Positions 43,646 through 51,644 of a stretch of DNA of 64,000 nucleotides are shown piece by piece. The translations under genes were made by a program, and so were the position numbers. Origin of the DNA: Sphingobium indicum BiD32 (GTDB taxonomy: Bacteria > Pseudomonadota > Alphaproteobacteria > Sphingomonadales > Sphingomonadaceae). How positions within the stretch are numbered: position 1 is the first letter of the stretch; each line of letters starts with the position of its first letter. The notes beneath the pieces are model-generated. The model ran no database searches and was not told the origin of the DNA. It saw only the letters and a list, made by a program, of their open reading frames with translations. The stretch lies in assembly GCF_000382885.1 (NCBI RefSeq), contig NZ_CAVK010000250.1, forward strand, positions 27,053-91,052, given 5' to 3'.

Positions 43646-44261
43646 GTTGCGTCCTCACCATGTTAGCGTAATTGGACCAGCCGGCGCTGGGATAGACTGT
43701 CGATCCCGCGCCATTGGAGCCGGGCTGGGCCTCCGTGCCCCACGCGACGGCGGATGACAGACCGGTCGCATTGTCCTCGCCCAGCTCGCCGGGGAAAACC
43801 GACTTGTGGAAGGCGGGCGACAGGCTGTTGCCCTCGTTGGAATTGAAGAAGCGCTCACCGCGTGGAACGAATGTCATCGGCAGCTCACGCTTGCGCAGCC
43901 CGGTTACCAGTCGGACCTGATCCATCTGGCCGTCAAACTGCTGGTCGGGCGTGCCGATGATCTGCCCGGTCAAATCGTCCAGCTCCGCGATCCAGAGCCG
44001 AAGCCGCGATCCCTGCATCCCCGGCGCGGCCAGATCGACGGCGGCGGCAGTGCTGGCGGGCAGAAAGGTCAGGGAAAAGGCCGGGACTTCGTCGCCGACG
44101 CCTTCTTCAAATGCCTCCATCGACCCGATGATGCCGAATGTCGGATCGCGCGCGATATATTTTTCCGAGGCCCATGGCACCCATCCGCCGTCGCACAGGC
44201 GGATCGTCCGTCCGTCCCGCAATTCGAGCTTCAGAAGGCCGCTCAGCCGCACACGCTGCAT
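43638..44261 (-). CDS. Minor tail protein (gpL-like position)
   Basis: A 207-residue beta-rich protein (LSGLLKLELRDGRTIRLCDGGWVPWASEKYIARDPTFGIIGS; RLRLWIAELDDLTG; PRGERFFNSNEGNSLSPAFHKSVFPGE). The family is recurrent between the tape measure and tip genes in siphoviruses of alphaproteobacteria, comparable to DUF2163-type proteins. It overlaps both neighbours by 1-8 bases. Confidence 0.65.
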   Translation of the reverse strand: MQRVRLSGLLKLELRDGRTIRLCDGGWVPWASEKYIARDPTFGIIGSMEAFEEGVGDEVPAFSLTFLPASTAAAVDLAAPGMQGSRLRLWIAELDDLTGQIIGTPDQQFDGQMDQVRLVTGLRKRELPMTFVPRGERFFNSNEGNSLSPAFHKSVFPGELGEDNATGLSSAVAWGTEAQPGSNGAGSTVYPSAGWSNYANMVRTQLV

Positions 44262-44857
44262 CAGGCCATTTCCTCGATCGTGAACTGAATGCCGGTCACC
44301 CGGTTGCCGCGTGACAGCTGCCAGTTTTGCTCATTGCCCGCGATGTCCCCCTCGATCATGGGCTGGTCCAGATGCACGGTCGCGCCATCGGCAAACGGGA
44401 CGCGCAGATGTTCGCCCAGCGTGATCGTCACCGTGCCGTCGCCCGCCACGATGCCACCGGCAAACACATTGTGCAGATAATGCTGGCCCGTCGCATCCTC
44501 GATCGACATCCAGAAACCCTTGGCCAAATCATAGCCCGGCGTCAGTCCGCGCAGCGACAGGACCCGCCCTGCCTGGTCCGCGCCATCGACCACGGGCGAA
44601 CCTGAACCGCTCTGATCGACGCCCTGCAAAGGGTAGGCGGTGCGCAGCCCTTCCTGCTTGCCGCGCACCAGATCGGCAATCAGGGCGGATCGCTGCGCAG
44701 CGGTCCCTATCCCGATGCTGATCGCGGCGCGATAATGGCCGCCGGGCCGGTCGATACGCACACCCACTGCATTGGTCGCGCCGCGCACAGTCCCGCCGAC
44801 ATCGACGAAGGCGGGCGTGACCGATGCGGGCAGGTCGCTGGCGGACAGTTCGATCAT
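44261..44857 (-). CDS. Minor tail protein (gpM-like position)
   Basis: A 198-residue beta-rich protein (VGVRIDRPGGHYRAAISIG; LHNVFAGGIVAGDGTVTITLGEHLRVPF; DIAGNEQNWQLSRGNRVTGIQFTIEEMA). It follows the tape measure gene with a 4-base overlap and shares a one-base overlap with the next tail gene. Function is inferred from position. Confidence 0.65.
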   Translation of the reverse strand: MIELSASDLPASVTPAFVDVGGTVRGATNAVGVRIDRPGGHYRAAISIGIGTAAQRSALIADLVRGKQEGLRTAYPLQGVDQSGSGSPVVDGADQAGRVLSLRGLTPGYDLAKGFWMSIEDATGQHYLHNVFAGGIVAGDGTVTITLGEHLRVPFADGATVHLDQPMIEGDIAGNEQNWQLSRGNRVTGIQFTIEEMA

Positions 44858-47442
44858 GCAAGCCTCCGGCTGTTGCGTCTGGACACCGCCTGCTGTGCGC
44901 CGTTGCTGGCACCCGATGCGATGACCGGTGCCGCCGCACCCACGACCTGCGCGCTGACCCCCGCGCTGATGCGGGTGATTTCGACATCGAACAGATCACC
45001 CTTGATGACGCGGATCTGAAGCCCGTTGTCATTACCGGCCATGGCCCGGCGCGTGTCGCTGGCCGTCATGACCTGCGCACCGCGTGGCATGTTGACGATT
45101 TCCGGCCCGTTCTCGCCCACCAGCATGGCACCAGCGGGGGTGTACATATTACCGATCGCCGAACCGCCCTTGGCCGCAGCACGACTGCCCCCGCCGAGAA
45201 GGCCGAACAGGCTGCCGATCGTGGGCAGGTTGCCGCCGCTGATCCGATTCTGGATCGGATTGATGACCGCCAGTTTCCACATGGCTGACACGACATCGTT
45301 GATGGCGCTCATCGCCACATTCTTCCAGCTGCTCCAGTTGCCCGGATTCAGCACCGTATCGACGACATTGGACCCGATGTCCCGCATCGCCATCAAACGC
45401 CCATTGCTGTCGTCGAGCGCGTTGGTGAAGGCGATCTGCGCGGCCTTCGCCTTCACCAGCACGTCGACCTGCTCTGCGGTCAGATCGCGGCCCTCCCGCT
45501 CCAGGTCCAGCTGATAGCGCCGCACTTCCACGGCCGCCTCGATCTCCCGACGGCTCTTGCCCCGCAATTCCCATTCAAGATTGAGCAGCACGGTCCCGGC
45601 GCTGATATCGTCATTGGCGGCGCTAAAGAACTTCTGGCGGTCGGAGAGTTTATCACCTTCGACATCGAAAGCAGCCTTAGCTCCATCGCCGACCTTCAGG
45701 CTCTGCTCGTTGATCCATTCATTACGCTGCTTTTCCAATGCCAGAGACTTGCGCACCTCTTCAGCCATCATTTGGCCCGCGATTCGCGCGCTATCCATCT
45801 GACCTTTGCCGCTTGCCCAAGCGAGGTGGAAGTGGTCGCTGTGCCCCTTGTCGCCTGGACCCAGCAACTCCTTGATCTGGAGGCCGGCCCCATCCGCAAT
45901 GGCTCGGATCTGATCTTTCGATATCGACGCCATCCCTCCAGCTGGGACAAAATCGACCGCTTGGCCCTTATAATGATAGGACCCTTTGACGTGCTTCCCG
46001 CCGGTCGTGGACGTGATCGTCCCGCCAAAGGCTTCGAGAAGCAGCTTACTCACCTGAGACGTTGTGGCGGCATCGCCATCCCGGCGAGCGCTGCCACTTT
46101 TCCGCAATGCATCGGCCTGTTGCTCGATGGTTTTCAACTCCGCCGCGCGAGCTGCCTCCAGACGGTTGATGGCTGCGGCCTGCGCGTTCGCATCCCCGCC
46201 CGCGCGAATGACGCCGTTGATCTGCTGATTATACCGCTCGTTCACCCGGCCTTCGGGGGTGCGCATGTCGCGGAGGATCTGTGCGATATACTGCCCCTGG
46301 GCGATACTCGCGGTTGCTGTCTGCTCTTTGATTGCCGCCTGATTTTCCTTCAGGGCGCGCTCCAGCCGCTCAACCTCCGATGCATATTGATTGGCGACAA
46401 CCGACTGTGCGCCGTTCGGGCCATTGGCACCGATCCAGCTGCCCTGCGCATTCTGCGCGCGCACCTTGGCCTGTTCCAGCATGGCCTGCGTCTTGTTGCG
46501 CGTCTGGATCGCCGACAGGCGCTCACTTTCCGCTTCGATGTAACTGGTACGGGCGCGGTCCTGCGCGGTCAGGATAGACGCGCGCATGGCCTGATTGAGC
46601 GCGTCGATCGATTCCTTATGTTTTTCAGTAGCCTTTTGCGCTTCAGCTGCCGCATCCCCGCTGGCAAGCAGCTTTTCTGCCAGCATCGCTGCGGCGGGGA
46701 TGGCGATGCCGAGCGCCACACCCCAGGGACCTCCCAAAACACGCGCGAACGCAGCAAATCGTCCAGCGCCGGCTTCGGCTCCATGCGTCATCATCTGCAG
46801 ATTGCCGATGAGTTGCGGAGCCTGCTGCGAAAATGCTCGCAACGCACTCGTGCCGCCCTGAACCTGCACCAGGAAATCCTGCACCTGAAAGCCAGCTTGC
46901 TGCAGGCCAGAACGCATCGCACCTGAACTCGCCATTACACGGCCATGACTGCCGCTTACTGCATTCAGCGCCACCTGCTCCATCCTCAGCTTGGCGCAAT
47001 ATTCGTCCAACGTGATCGACCCGGCGGCGATGAGCGTTCGGGCCTGCAGCATCTCATTGTTGAACCGCTGCTGCGCCGCCCATGTCGGATCGATCTGCGC
47101 GCGCAGCATCGCCGCGCCGGCGGTCAGCCTTTCCTGCTCGGCAAATAACTCGCGAAACGCCGCAGCCGACGCGCGCGCAGAACCTTCCTGCAACGACGAA
47201 CCGGTGCCGACCGCATCGTTGATCCGCATCTGCACCGCCGTCTGCGGCATGATCGCCGCGATCTTTTGCGCAGCCGCAGCCCTACGTCGCTCGGCAGATT
47301 CAAAGTCGGTGGCGGCTTTGTCATAGGCTCGGACAGCCCGCCTTGCGGATGCTTCCCAGGCATCACCGACCTCACGGGCGTCGCGTTTGACATCTTCCTT
47401 GCCCTCCGTCCCCAGACGGATAGCGACTTTAGGCACTGTCAT
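44854..47442 (-). CDS. Tape measure protein with embedded M15-like peptidase domain
   Basis: An 862-residue tail length determinant: N-terminal coiled coil rich in Ala, Gln and Glu, a hydrophobic helix near residues 230-250 (PWGVALGIAIPAAAMLAEKLL), then long helices. Around residues 470-540 lies a zinc D,D-peptidase-like motif, GSYHYKGQAVDF (S-x-H-x2-G-x-A-x-DF) followed by KGHSDHFHLAW, as in M15/VanY enzymes. Such a domain could open murein during DNA entry. Confidence 0.88.
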   Translation of the reverse strand: MTVPKVAIRLGTEGKEDVKRDAREVGDAWEASARRAVRAYDKAATDFESAERRRAAAAQKIAAIMPQTAVQMRINDAVGTGSSLQEGSARASAAAFRELFAEQERLTAGAAMLRAQIDPTWAAQQRFNNEMLQARTLIAAGSITLDEYCAKLRMEQVALNAVSGSHGRVMASSGAMRSGLQQAGFQVQDFLVQVQGGTSALRAFSQQAPQLIGNLQMMTHGAEAGAGRFAAFARVLGGPWGVALGIAIPAAAMLAEKLLASGDAAAEAQKATEKHKESIDALNQAMRASILTAQDRARTSYIEAESERLSAIQTRNKTQAMLEQAKVRAQNAQGSWIGANGPNGAQSVVANQYASEVERLERALKENQAAIKEQTATASIAQGQYIAQILRDMRTPEGRVNERYNQQINGVIRAGGDANAQAAAINRLEAARAAELKTIEQQADALRKSGSARRDGDAATTSQVSKLLLEAFGGTITSTTGGKHVKGSYHYKGQAVDFVPAGGMASISKDQIRAIADGAGLQIKELLGPGDKGHSDHFHLAWASGKGQMDSARIAGQMMAEEVRKSLALEKQRNEWINEQSLKVGDGAKAAFDVEGDKLSDRQKFFSAANDDISAGTVLLNLEWELRGKSRREIEAAVEVRRYQLDLEREGRDLTAEQVDVLVKAKAAQIAFTNALDDSNGRLMAMRDIGSNVVDTVLNPGNWSSWKNVAMSAINDVVSAMWKLAVINPIQNRISGGNLPTIGSLFGLLGGGSRAAAKGGSAIGNMYTPAGAMLVGENGPEIVNMPRGAQVMTASDTRRAMAGNDNGLQIRVIKGDLFDVEITRISAGVSAQVVGAAAPVIASGASNGAQQAVSRRNSRRLA

Positions 47443-47620
47443 CGTCCGGTCGCTCCTCGGTCATTTGGTCGAGCAGGATGCGCTCGATCGGCGGCAGAAC
47501 TTGCGCGAGCAGGGGCATGTCGGCATGTTGGGCAGCGCCCAGCGCCAGGACGGCCCCGAAATCGAGGCCATAGGGCGCGCCCATGCCAGCGCGAAGCTGG
47601 CGGCCGCAGCCCGATATCAC
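47429..47620 (-). CDS. gpT-like tail assembly chaperone extension (DUF1799-like), probably expressed by -1 frameshift
   Basis: The frame from a weak GTG at 47620 encodes 63 residues (ISGCGRQLRAGMGAPYGLDFGAVLALG...). It lies in the -1 frame relative to the upstream gene and stays open back to the A6 run at 47677-47682. The extra in-frame residues before the GTG include ENELRTDAGVSVWDV, which fits the DUF1799 start better than the GTG does. The natural product is therefore likely a gpG-gpT fusion of about 258 residues. Confidence 0.75.
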   Translation of the reverse strand: MISGCGRQLRAGMGAPYGLDFGAVLALGAAQHADMPLLAQVLPPIERILLDQMTEERPDDDSA

Positions 47621-48204
47621 GTCCCAGACGGAGACGCCTGCGTCAGTGCGCAGTTCGTTTTCGCGATAGGGGCAGCTTTTTTCGCGGCCTTTTTCCGGGT
47701 CTGCTTCGCACCGGCCCTGGCGCTGCGCCTGGCAGACCGATTGGCAATATCCACTTCCTGCGTCGCCCCCGCTGAAATGCCATTCGGCAAGGGCGATGAT
47801 CCGTTTTTTTCCAGTTCCTTCATGACGAAGGGGCGAACATAAACTTCGTCCAGTCGCTCGAACCGGATCGGATCGGCCAGGAATATGGCAAGGCGCTCGG
47901 GCGTCACCGTGACCGGATTGCCATCGCTGTCGCCCACACCGCGCCAGTCGTCGATGCCCGCCATCAACAGGCTTTCGGACAATATGTCACCTGCCTGCTC
48001 GATCAGGTCGATCGGCAGCGGCGCATCGTCATCGTCGGGCAGGGCGCTACCGATCGCGGTGGCGGCGGCCCGACGGGCATTGCGCAGCGCCACACGCCCT
48101 ATCGGGACGAAGCGCACCTCGACCGCCGGCAGGTCGCCGGTTGCCGCCTGGTCTGTAAACCACCATGGTTCCAGTGCTTGCTTTTCCGCGTCCAGGTTCA
48201 GCAT
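47617..48204 (-). CDS. Tail assembly chaperone (gpG-like)
   Basis: A 195-residue protein upstream of the tape measure. ATG 48204 overlaps the previous stop (TGATG); an in-frame ATG at 48237 would overlap the previous gene by 34 bases. The body (AEKQALEPWWFTDQ, VRFVPIGRVALRNARRAA, ERLDEVYVRPFVMKELEKNG) and Lys-rich tail (RKKAAKKAAP) fit gpG-type chaperones. It ends 23 codons after a slippery-looking GCG AAA AAA GCT. Confidence 0.75.
   Translation of the reverse strand: MLNLDAEKQALEPWWFTDQAATGDLPAVEVRFVPIGRVALRNARRAAATAIGSALPDDDDAPLPIDLIEQAGDILSESLLMAGIDDWRGVGDSDGNPVTVTPERLAIFLADPIRFERLDEVYVRPFVMKELEKNGSSPLPNGISAGATQEVDIANRSARRSARAGAKQTRKKAAKKAAPIAKTNCALTQASPSGT
47677..47682 (-). promoter_or_regulatory. 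Probable -1 ribosomal frameshift site
   Basis: On the minus strand two in-frame lysine codons AAA AAA form an A6 run followed by GC. Slipping back one base enters the frame that encodes the gpT-like domain with no stop until 47429. A second run (AAA AAG, 47689-47694) lies 12 bases earlier and is an alternative site. Confidence 0.6.
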
Positions 48205-48545
48205 CAGAAGCTGTCTTTCTGCTTGCCGGTACGCCACTCGATGCGGATCGCGCGGGTCTCCTCGATCGTCTTGAAGCGATTATCGTCCCGCACCAGCGCG
48301 CCATCCTCGACCAGATAGCGAACGACAAGGCCCTTGTCGGCGTCGGCTTCGATGACCTTCTCGATCAGATCGCCGGTTTCGGCGTCGATGATGCGCAGCC
48401 GATCGCAAACCGCCATCGGCGTGACACCGATCTTCGCATAGCTGGGCGGCGCTTCTTCCGTGACGTTCGGCGTAACGTCGGGCGCGGACGTGGCGGTAGC
48501 CTTCACGACTTCGTCGGGTTTGGGCGCGTCTTTGATTTTCGTCAT
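48204..48545 (-). CDS. Phage protein between tail tube and chaperone, unknown
   Basis: A 113-residue protein. The first 40 residues are Pro/Thr/Ala-rich and disordered; the rest (CDRLRIIDAETGDLIEKVIEADADKGLVVRYLVEDGALVRDD...) is a beta-strand-rich domain. GGAG lies about 6 bases before the ATG. Position suggests a tail assembly role; no family recognised. Confidence 0.65.
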   Translation of the reverse strand: MTKIKDAPKPDEVVKATATSAPDVTPNVTEEAPPSYAKIGVTPMAVCDRLRIIDAETGDLIEKVIEADADKGLVVRYLVEDGALVRDDNRFKTIEETRAIRIEWRTGKQKDSF

Positions 48546-48556
48546 GATGATCTCCG

Positions 48557-49495
48557 TCAGTAGCTGGTGACGCTGTTGATCAACCGCGCCATGATCTTGT
48601 GCCCGCCGGGTGCAGCCGCAGCCTGGCAGTTGAAATCCGCCGTGATGCCGCCGGGACCATTGATCGTGCGCTTGGTGCGCGGCAGGAACACGCGCGGCAT
48701 TTCAAACTTCAGGCCGCTGGTCCCGCGCTCCCACCCGATTTCACTCAGGTTGATCGGTGTGCCGTCCGTTGCGGCATTCAGCAGATCAAGACTGTTGAAG
48801 CGCGCCGTCATGCGCAGCTGCGCCTGCACCACGCCAGGAACGACGCCGCCTATCCGCCCATCCTGCCGGATAACCTCGACCTTTTCGAGCGAGTTGGACA
48901 GGGACAGGTCGGCAGACACGATATTGCCCAGCGCCACGCCGTCGCGTTTGATAACGCCGGTAGCGTGTGCGAATCGTGCACCCTGCTGCGCCGTGGGTGT
49001 CCCTGCGACTGAAGTCGAGACGGGCGCGGTCTCCCCCTGTGCGATCAGCGACACGGTGCAATTGAGCATCCCCGACCGCGCCATCGCGATCCGCAGCTGA
49101 TTGACGACAGCGCCATAATGGACGGAAAAGCTGGGCACGTCGGGGTTACCCACCTCGATCGAGCGCGATGGCAGCGACGCTGCGCCGGACTGGAACAGAT
49201 GGGTGTAGGGACCCGTGCCAGTGACGGCAGCGCCCCCGAAAAATCCCTTCAGCCAGAAGCCAATGGCATCCAGATCGACAGGCACGACGATATCGCCGTC
49301 ATTGGTCGCGACATCATAGGCCGGATCAAGCCCCTCGCGACCGAAACCCAGCTGGTCATCCTCGATCAGGGGCCGTTCTTCGCCCATGCTGCTGCTGACA
49401 AAGGGCAGCTTCTTGAAGCCGCTGGCCGGGGTCACGCCATAGGTCACCTCGTCGACCGCGTGCATGACGGCATTGATGCCCATCGCAAAGCCCAT
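48557..49495 (-). CDS. Phage tail tube (major tail) protein
   Basis: A 312-residue protein with the tail-tube pattern: VMHAVDEVTYGVTPASGFKKLPFVSSSM at the start, FWLKGFFGGAAVTGTGPYTHLF, and multiple beta strands (LRIAMARSGMLNCTVSLIAQGE). It should polymerise into the inner tube. GGAG lies about 8 bases upstream. Confidence 0.85.
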   Translation of the reverse strand: MGFAMGINAVMHAVDEVTYGVTPASGFKKLPFVSSSMGEERPLIEDDQLGFGREGLDPAYDVATNDGDIVVPVDLDAIGFWLKGFFGGAAVTGTGPYTHLFQSGAASLPSRSIEVGNPDVPSFSVHYGAVVNQLRIAMARSGMLNCTVSLIAQGETAPVSTSVAGTPTAQQGARFAHATGVIKRDGVALGNIVSADLSLSNSLEKVEVIRQDGRIGGVVPGVVQAQLRMTARFNSLDLLNAATDGTPINLSEIGWERGTSGLKFEMPRVFLPRTKRTINGPGGITADFNCQAAAAPGGHKIMARLINSVTSY

Positions 49496-49510
49496 AATAG
49501 GTCTCCGTTC

Positions 49511-49948
49511 TTAAAGAGGATTGTCTGTCGAATATTGAGCGATGATGTCGAACATCCCGCCCTTCTGCGTCTGGCCGCCTGTGACATTGATGTTCACCAG
49601 GTCCAGCGCCGTGACGTCGATATAATTGACCAGACCGCCCAGAAAGCGGTCGGCCTTGATCGGGGCCGCGATCATGGTCGCCATCCGATCCAGCACCAGC
49701 CGCAGCGGCTCGGACGATGTATAGGCGGCTATCTCCACCGGGATGCGGTGCGTGTAATGATAGGTTGGCGGCGACAGGTCGATGTCCGGATCGGCCAGCT
49801 CACCGTCACGCAGCCACACCGTGCCACGCGGATCTATGCGCCGAGGCCGATCGCCACCATCATCGTCGAGCGAGATGATGAGATAGTCGGGCACTGCCAG
49901 GCGGATCAGATTGGAGACCGCCTGATCCACCTCATAACTTTTCGCCAT
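49511..49948 (-). CDS. Tail terminator-like phage protein
   Basis: A 145-residue protein beginning MAKSYEVDQAVSNLIRLAVPDYLIISLDDDGGD. ATG 49948 is preferred to 49984, which overlaps the upstream gene. TYHYTHRIPVEIAAYTSS and the Asp-rich N-terminal half fit neck or tail-terminator proteins, located just before the tube gene as usual. Confidence 0.65.
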   Translation of the reverse strand: MAKSYEVDQAVSNLIRLAVPDYLIISLDDDGGDRPRRIDPRGTVWLRDGELADPDIDLSPPTYHYTHRIPVEIAAYTSSEPLRLVLDRMATMIAAPIKADRFLGGLVNYIDVTALDLVNINVTGGQTQKGGMFDIIAQYSTDNPL

Positions 49949-49949
49949 A

Positions 49950-50630
49950 TCAGCCCCATCGCGCCTGTATGCGCCGCGCGACATTGGCGGCGCGCTTCTG
50001 TGCTGGCCCGTCCAGATCGAACAATCGCGGCATCCGCACCCCGCGCACCAGATTGAACATCAGCACAGCTTTCTGCTTGCGCGGTGCCATGCCCCGCCGT
50101 CCCTGCGTCCTGCCGGGCGTCGCGCGGCGATAGCCCCCGGACAGGCCCGACACGACGTCGATGAAGGCTGATCCCTTGCTGCCCTCGATCACGACCTGAA
50201 GCTCCGCATTGAAATGCAGTTCGACCTCTTCGGGCGACATCCGCGTTCCATTGGAGCGCTTGACCGAGGATGCATATGTCCCACCGCGACGTCGGGCAGG
50301 TACGTTTCGGGTCGGTATCCACAGCCACTTCGCGCCGTTGACCGGGCGAATATGTGCGCCCCGCGCAAACGCGTCGATGATGACTGGCGCATTCGACCAG
50401 ATATAGCCTGCCGGATTGAGGGACCGCCCGCCCTTGGGATAGACCTCGGCGCGCCATGTGTTGGCAAGGCGATTGCCCATGCCCGCGTCACGAACCTGCT
50501 GGCGATAATCCATGGTGAGATCACGCGTTTCTTCGCGCATGATCTGGGTGACATCATCGGCGATCTCGCCCTCGATGACGTCCAGCATCTTGGTGAGCGA
50601 ACCGGGCCGATATTCAGCGCTGATCCTCAA
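49950..50630 (-). CDS. DUF6441 family phage neck/tail protein
   Basis: A 226-residue protein of a phage family placed between head-tail joining and terminator genes (IREETRDLTMDYRQQVRDAGMGNRLANTWRAEVYP; YIWSNAPVIIDAFARGAHIRPVNGAKWLWIPT). It is basic. It probably occupies the HK97 gp10-like neck position. Start overlaps the upstream stop by 4 bases. Confidence 0.75.
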   Translation of the reverse strand: MRISAEYRPGSLTKMLDVIEGEIADDVTQIMREETRDLTMDYRQQVRDAGMGNRLANTWRAEVYPKGGRSLNPAGYIWSNAPVIIDAFARGAHIRPVNGAKWLWIPTRNVPARRRGGTYASSVKRSNGTRMSPEEVELHFNAELQVVIEGSKGSAFIDVVSGLSGGYRRATPGRTQGRRGMAPRKQKAVLMFNLVRGVRMPRLFDLDGPAQKRAANVARRIQARWG

Positions 50631-50983
50631 CGGGACGCGTCAACCGGCTCTGCGCCGATTGTCCATGTCAGATTCTCGCTATCGCCGACAGGCTCCCCGG
50701 TCAAAACCAGTTCCTCCACCGGGGTGAAGATATCATCTTCTCCGATCTGCCCGACGATGATCGTATCGCCTTCGCGCAGGTCCGGCAGCTGGGATTTGCG
50801 GACTTCGATCAGGTGCGTGCCGGTGATGATGGGCGCATCGCCTAGCCGCGCCATCTGGTCGTTGCGCGACCGGATGATGCGGACGCCAGATGTCTGCACC
50901 CCGAAAATGGAGGTGTGTTCCGCCGCTTCGGAGCCGGGTGCCGTGAATATGGCGTCCAGCGCCGAAGCGAACGGATCGGGCAT
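50627..50983 (-). CDS. Head-tail joining protein
   Basis: A 118-residue beta-barrel-like protein (VRIIRSRNDQMARLGDAPIITGTHLIEVRKSQLPDLREGDTIIVG). The conserved pair of Arg/Asp-rich strands and gene position match head-tail joining proteins of HK97/lambda-type phages. Confidence 0.7.
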   Translation of the reverse strand: MPDPFASALDAIFTAPGSEAAEHTSIFGVQTSGVRIIRSRNDQMARLGDAPIITGTHLIEVRKSQLPDLREGDTIIVGQIGEDDIFTPVEELVLTGEPVGDSENLTWTIGAEPVDASR

Positions 50984-51318
50984 TATGCGGGAGTACCGTT
51001 GAGCTTGACGCGCCCGACGGTATCGGCAGATGCGGCGGCCTGGACCGATACGCCAACATAGGTGTTGCCCGCCGACGTGGTCGTAAGACGCTTATTGGTA
51101 TTGTCCCAATAGACTTTGGCGAACGCCGTCCAGGCTTCACCAGTCGCCTTGGCGATATCCCAGACATCCCTCACCCGACCCTCGACCGAAGCCCCGTTGG
51201 CGGCATCGGTCAGGGCAACAGCAAATTGAACGCCAACCAGAAAGCCGCCACCGGCGGTGACATCGTAGGGTGCGGTGAAAGTCAGGGTTTCCCCCGGCTG
51301 AACATAGTTGCGTGCCAT
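50983..51318 (-). CDS. DUF2190 capsid decoration-like protein
   Basis: A 111-residue protein: NYVQPGETLTFTAPYDVTAGGGFLVGVQFAVALTDAANGASVEGRVRDVWDIAK and a TVGRVKLNG end are the DUF2190 pattern. These small beta-barrels are often found beside capsid genes and are thought to bind the capsid surface. Confidence 0.82.
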   Translation of the reverse strand: MARNYVQPGETLTFTAPYDVTAGGGFLVGVQFAVALTDAANGASVEGRVRDVWDIAKATGEAWTAFAKVYWDNTNKRLTTTSAGNTYVGVSVQAAASADTVGRVKLNGTPA

Positions 51319-51324
51319 CGCGGC

Positions 51325-51576
51325 TTACTCCTTTGCGGTATCGGCCGCAGGCTTGGCAGCACGCCGGTTTGGCGCACCCCTGTCGGCATCGGTGGTGATG
51401 GATTCTGCAGGCGTCTGCGCATCCTGCAGGTCGGAAAAGTCGTCCGTCACGTCCAGCGCGGCATCATTCTCGATGACACGCTTCGCCTCTCCATCGGTGA
51501 CATGCAGGACGCCCTCGTGGGGGTGGCGCAACACGCCGTTGACGTGAGCGGCAGTGGTAAGTTTGATGAATTTCAT
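51325..51576 (-). CDS. Small head-region protein, unknown
   Basis: An 83-residue protein (MKFIKLTTAAHVNGVLRHPHEGVLHVTDGEAKRVIENDAALDV...) with a short folded N-terminal half and an Ala/Asp/Thr-rich disordered tail. It lies between the capsid fusion and the DUF2190 gene. GGAG lies about 7 bases before the ATG. Confidence 0.65.
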   Translation of the reverse strand: MKFIKLTTAAHVNGVLRHPHEGVLHVTDGEAKRVIENDAALDVTDDFSDLQDAQTPAESITTDADRGAPNRRAAKPAADTAKE

Positions 51577-51644
51577 GGATGGTCTCCTGGAATAGCTGGC
51601 GCGACCGAAATCGCGCCTGCCATTGCCTCAATGTCCCCCGACGG

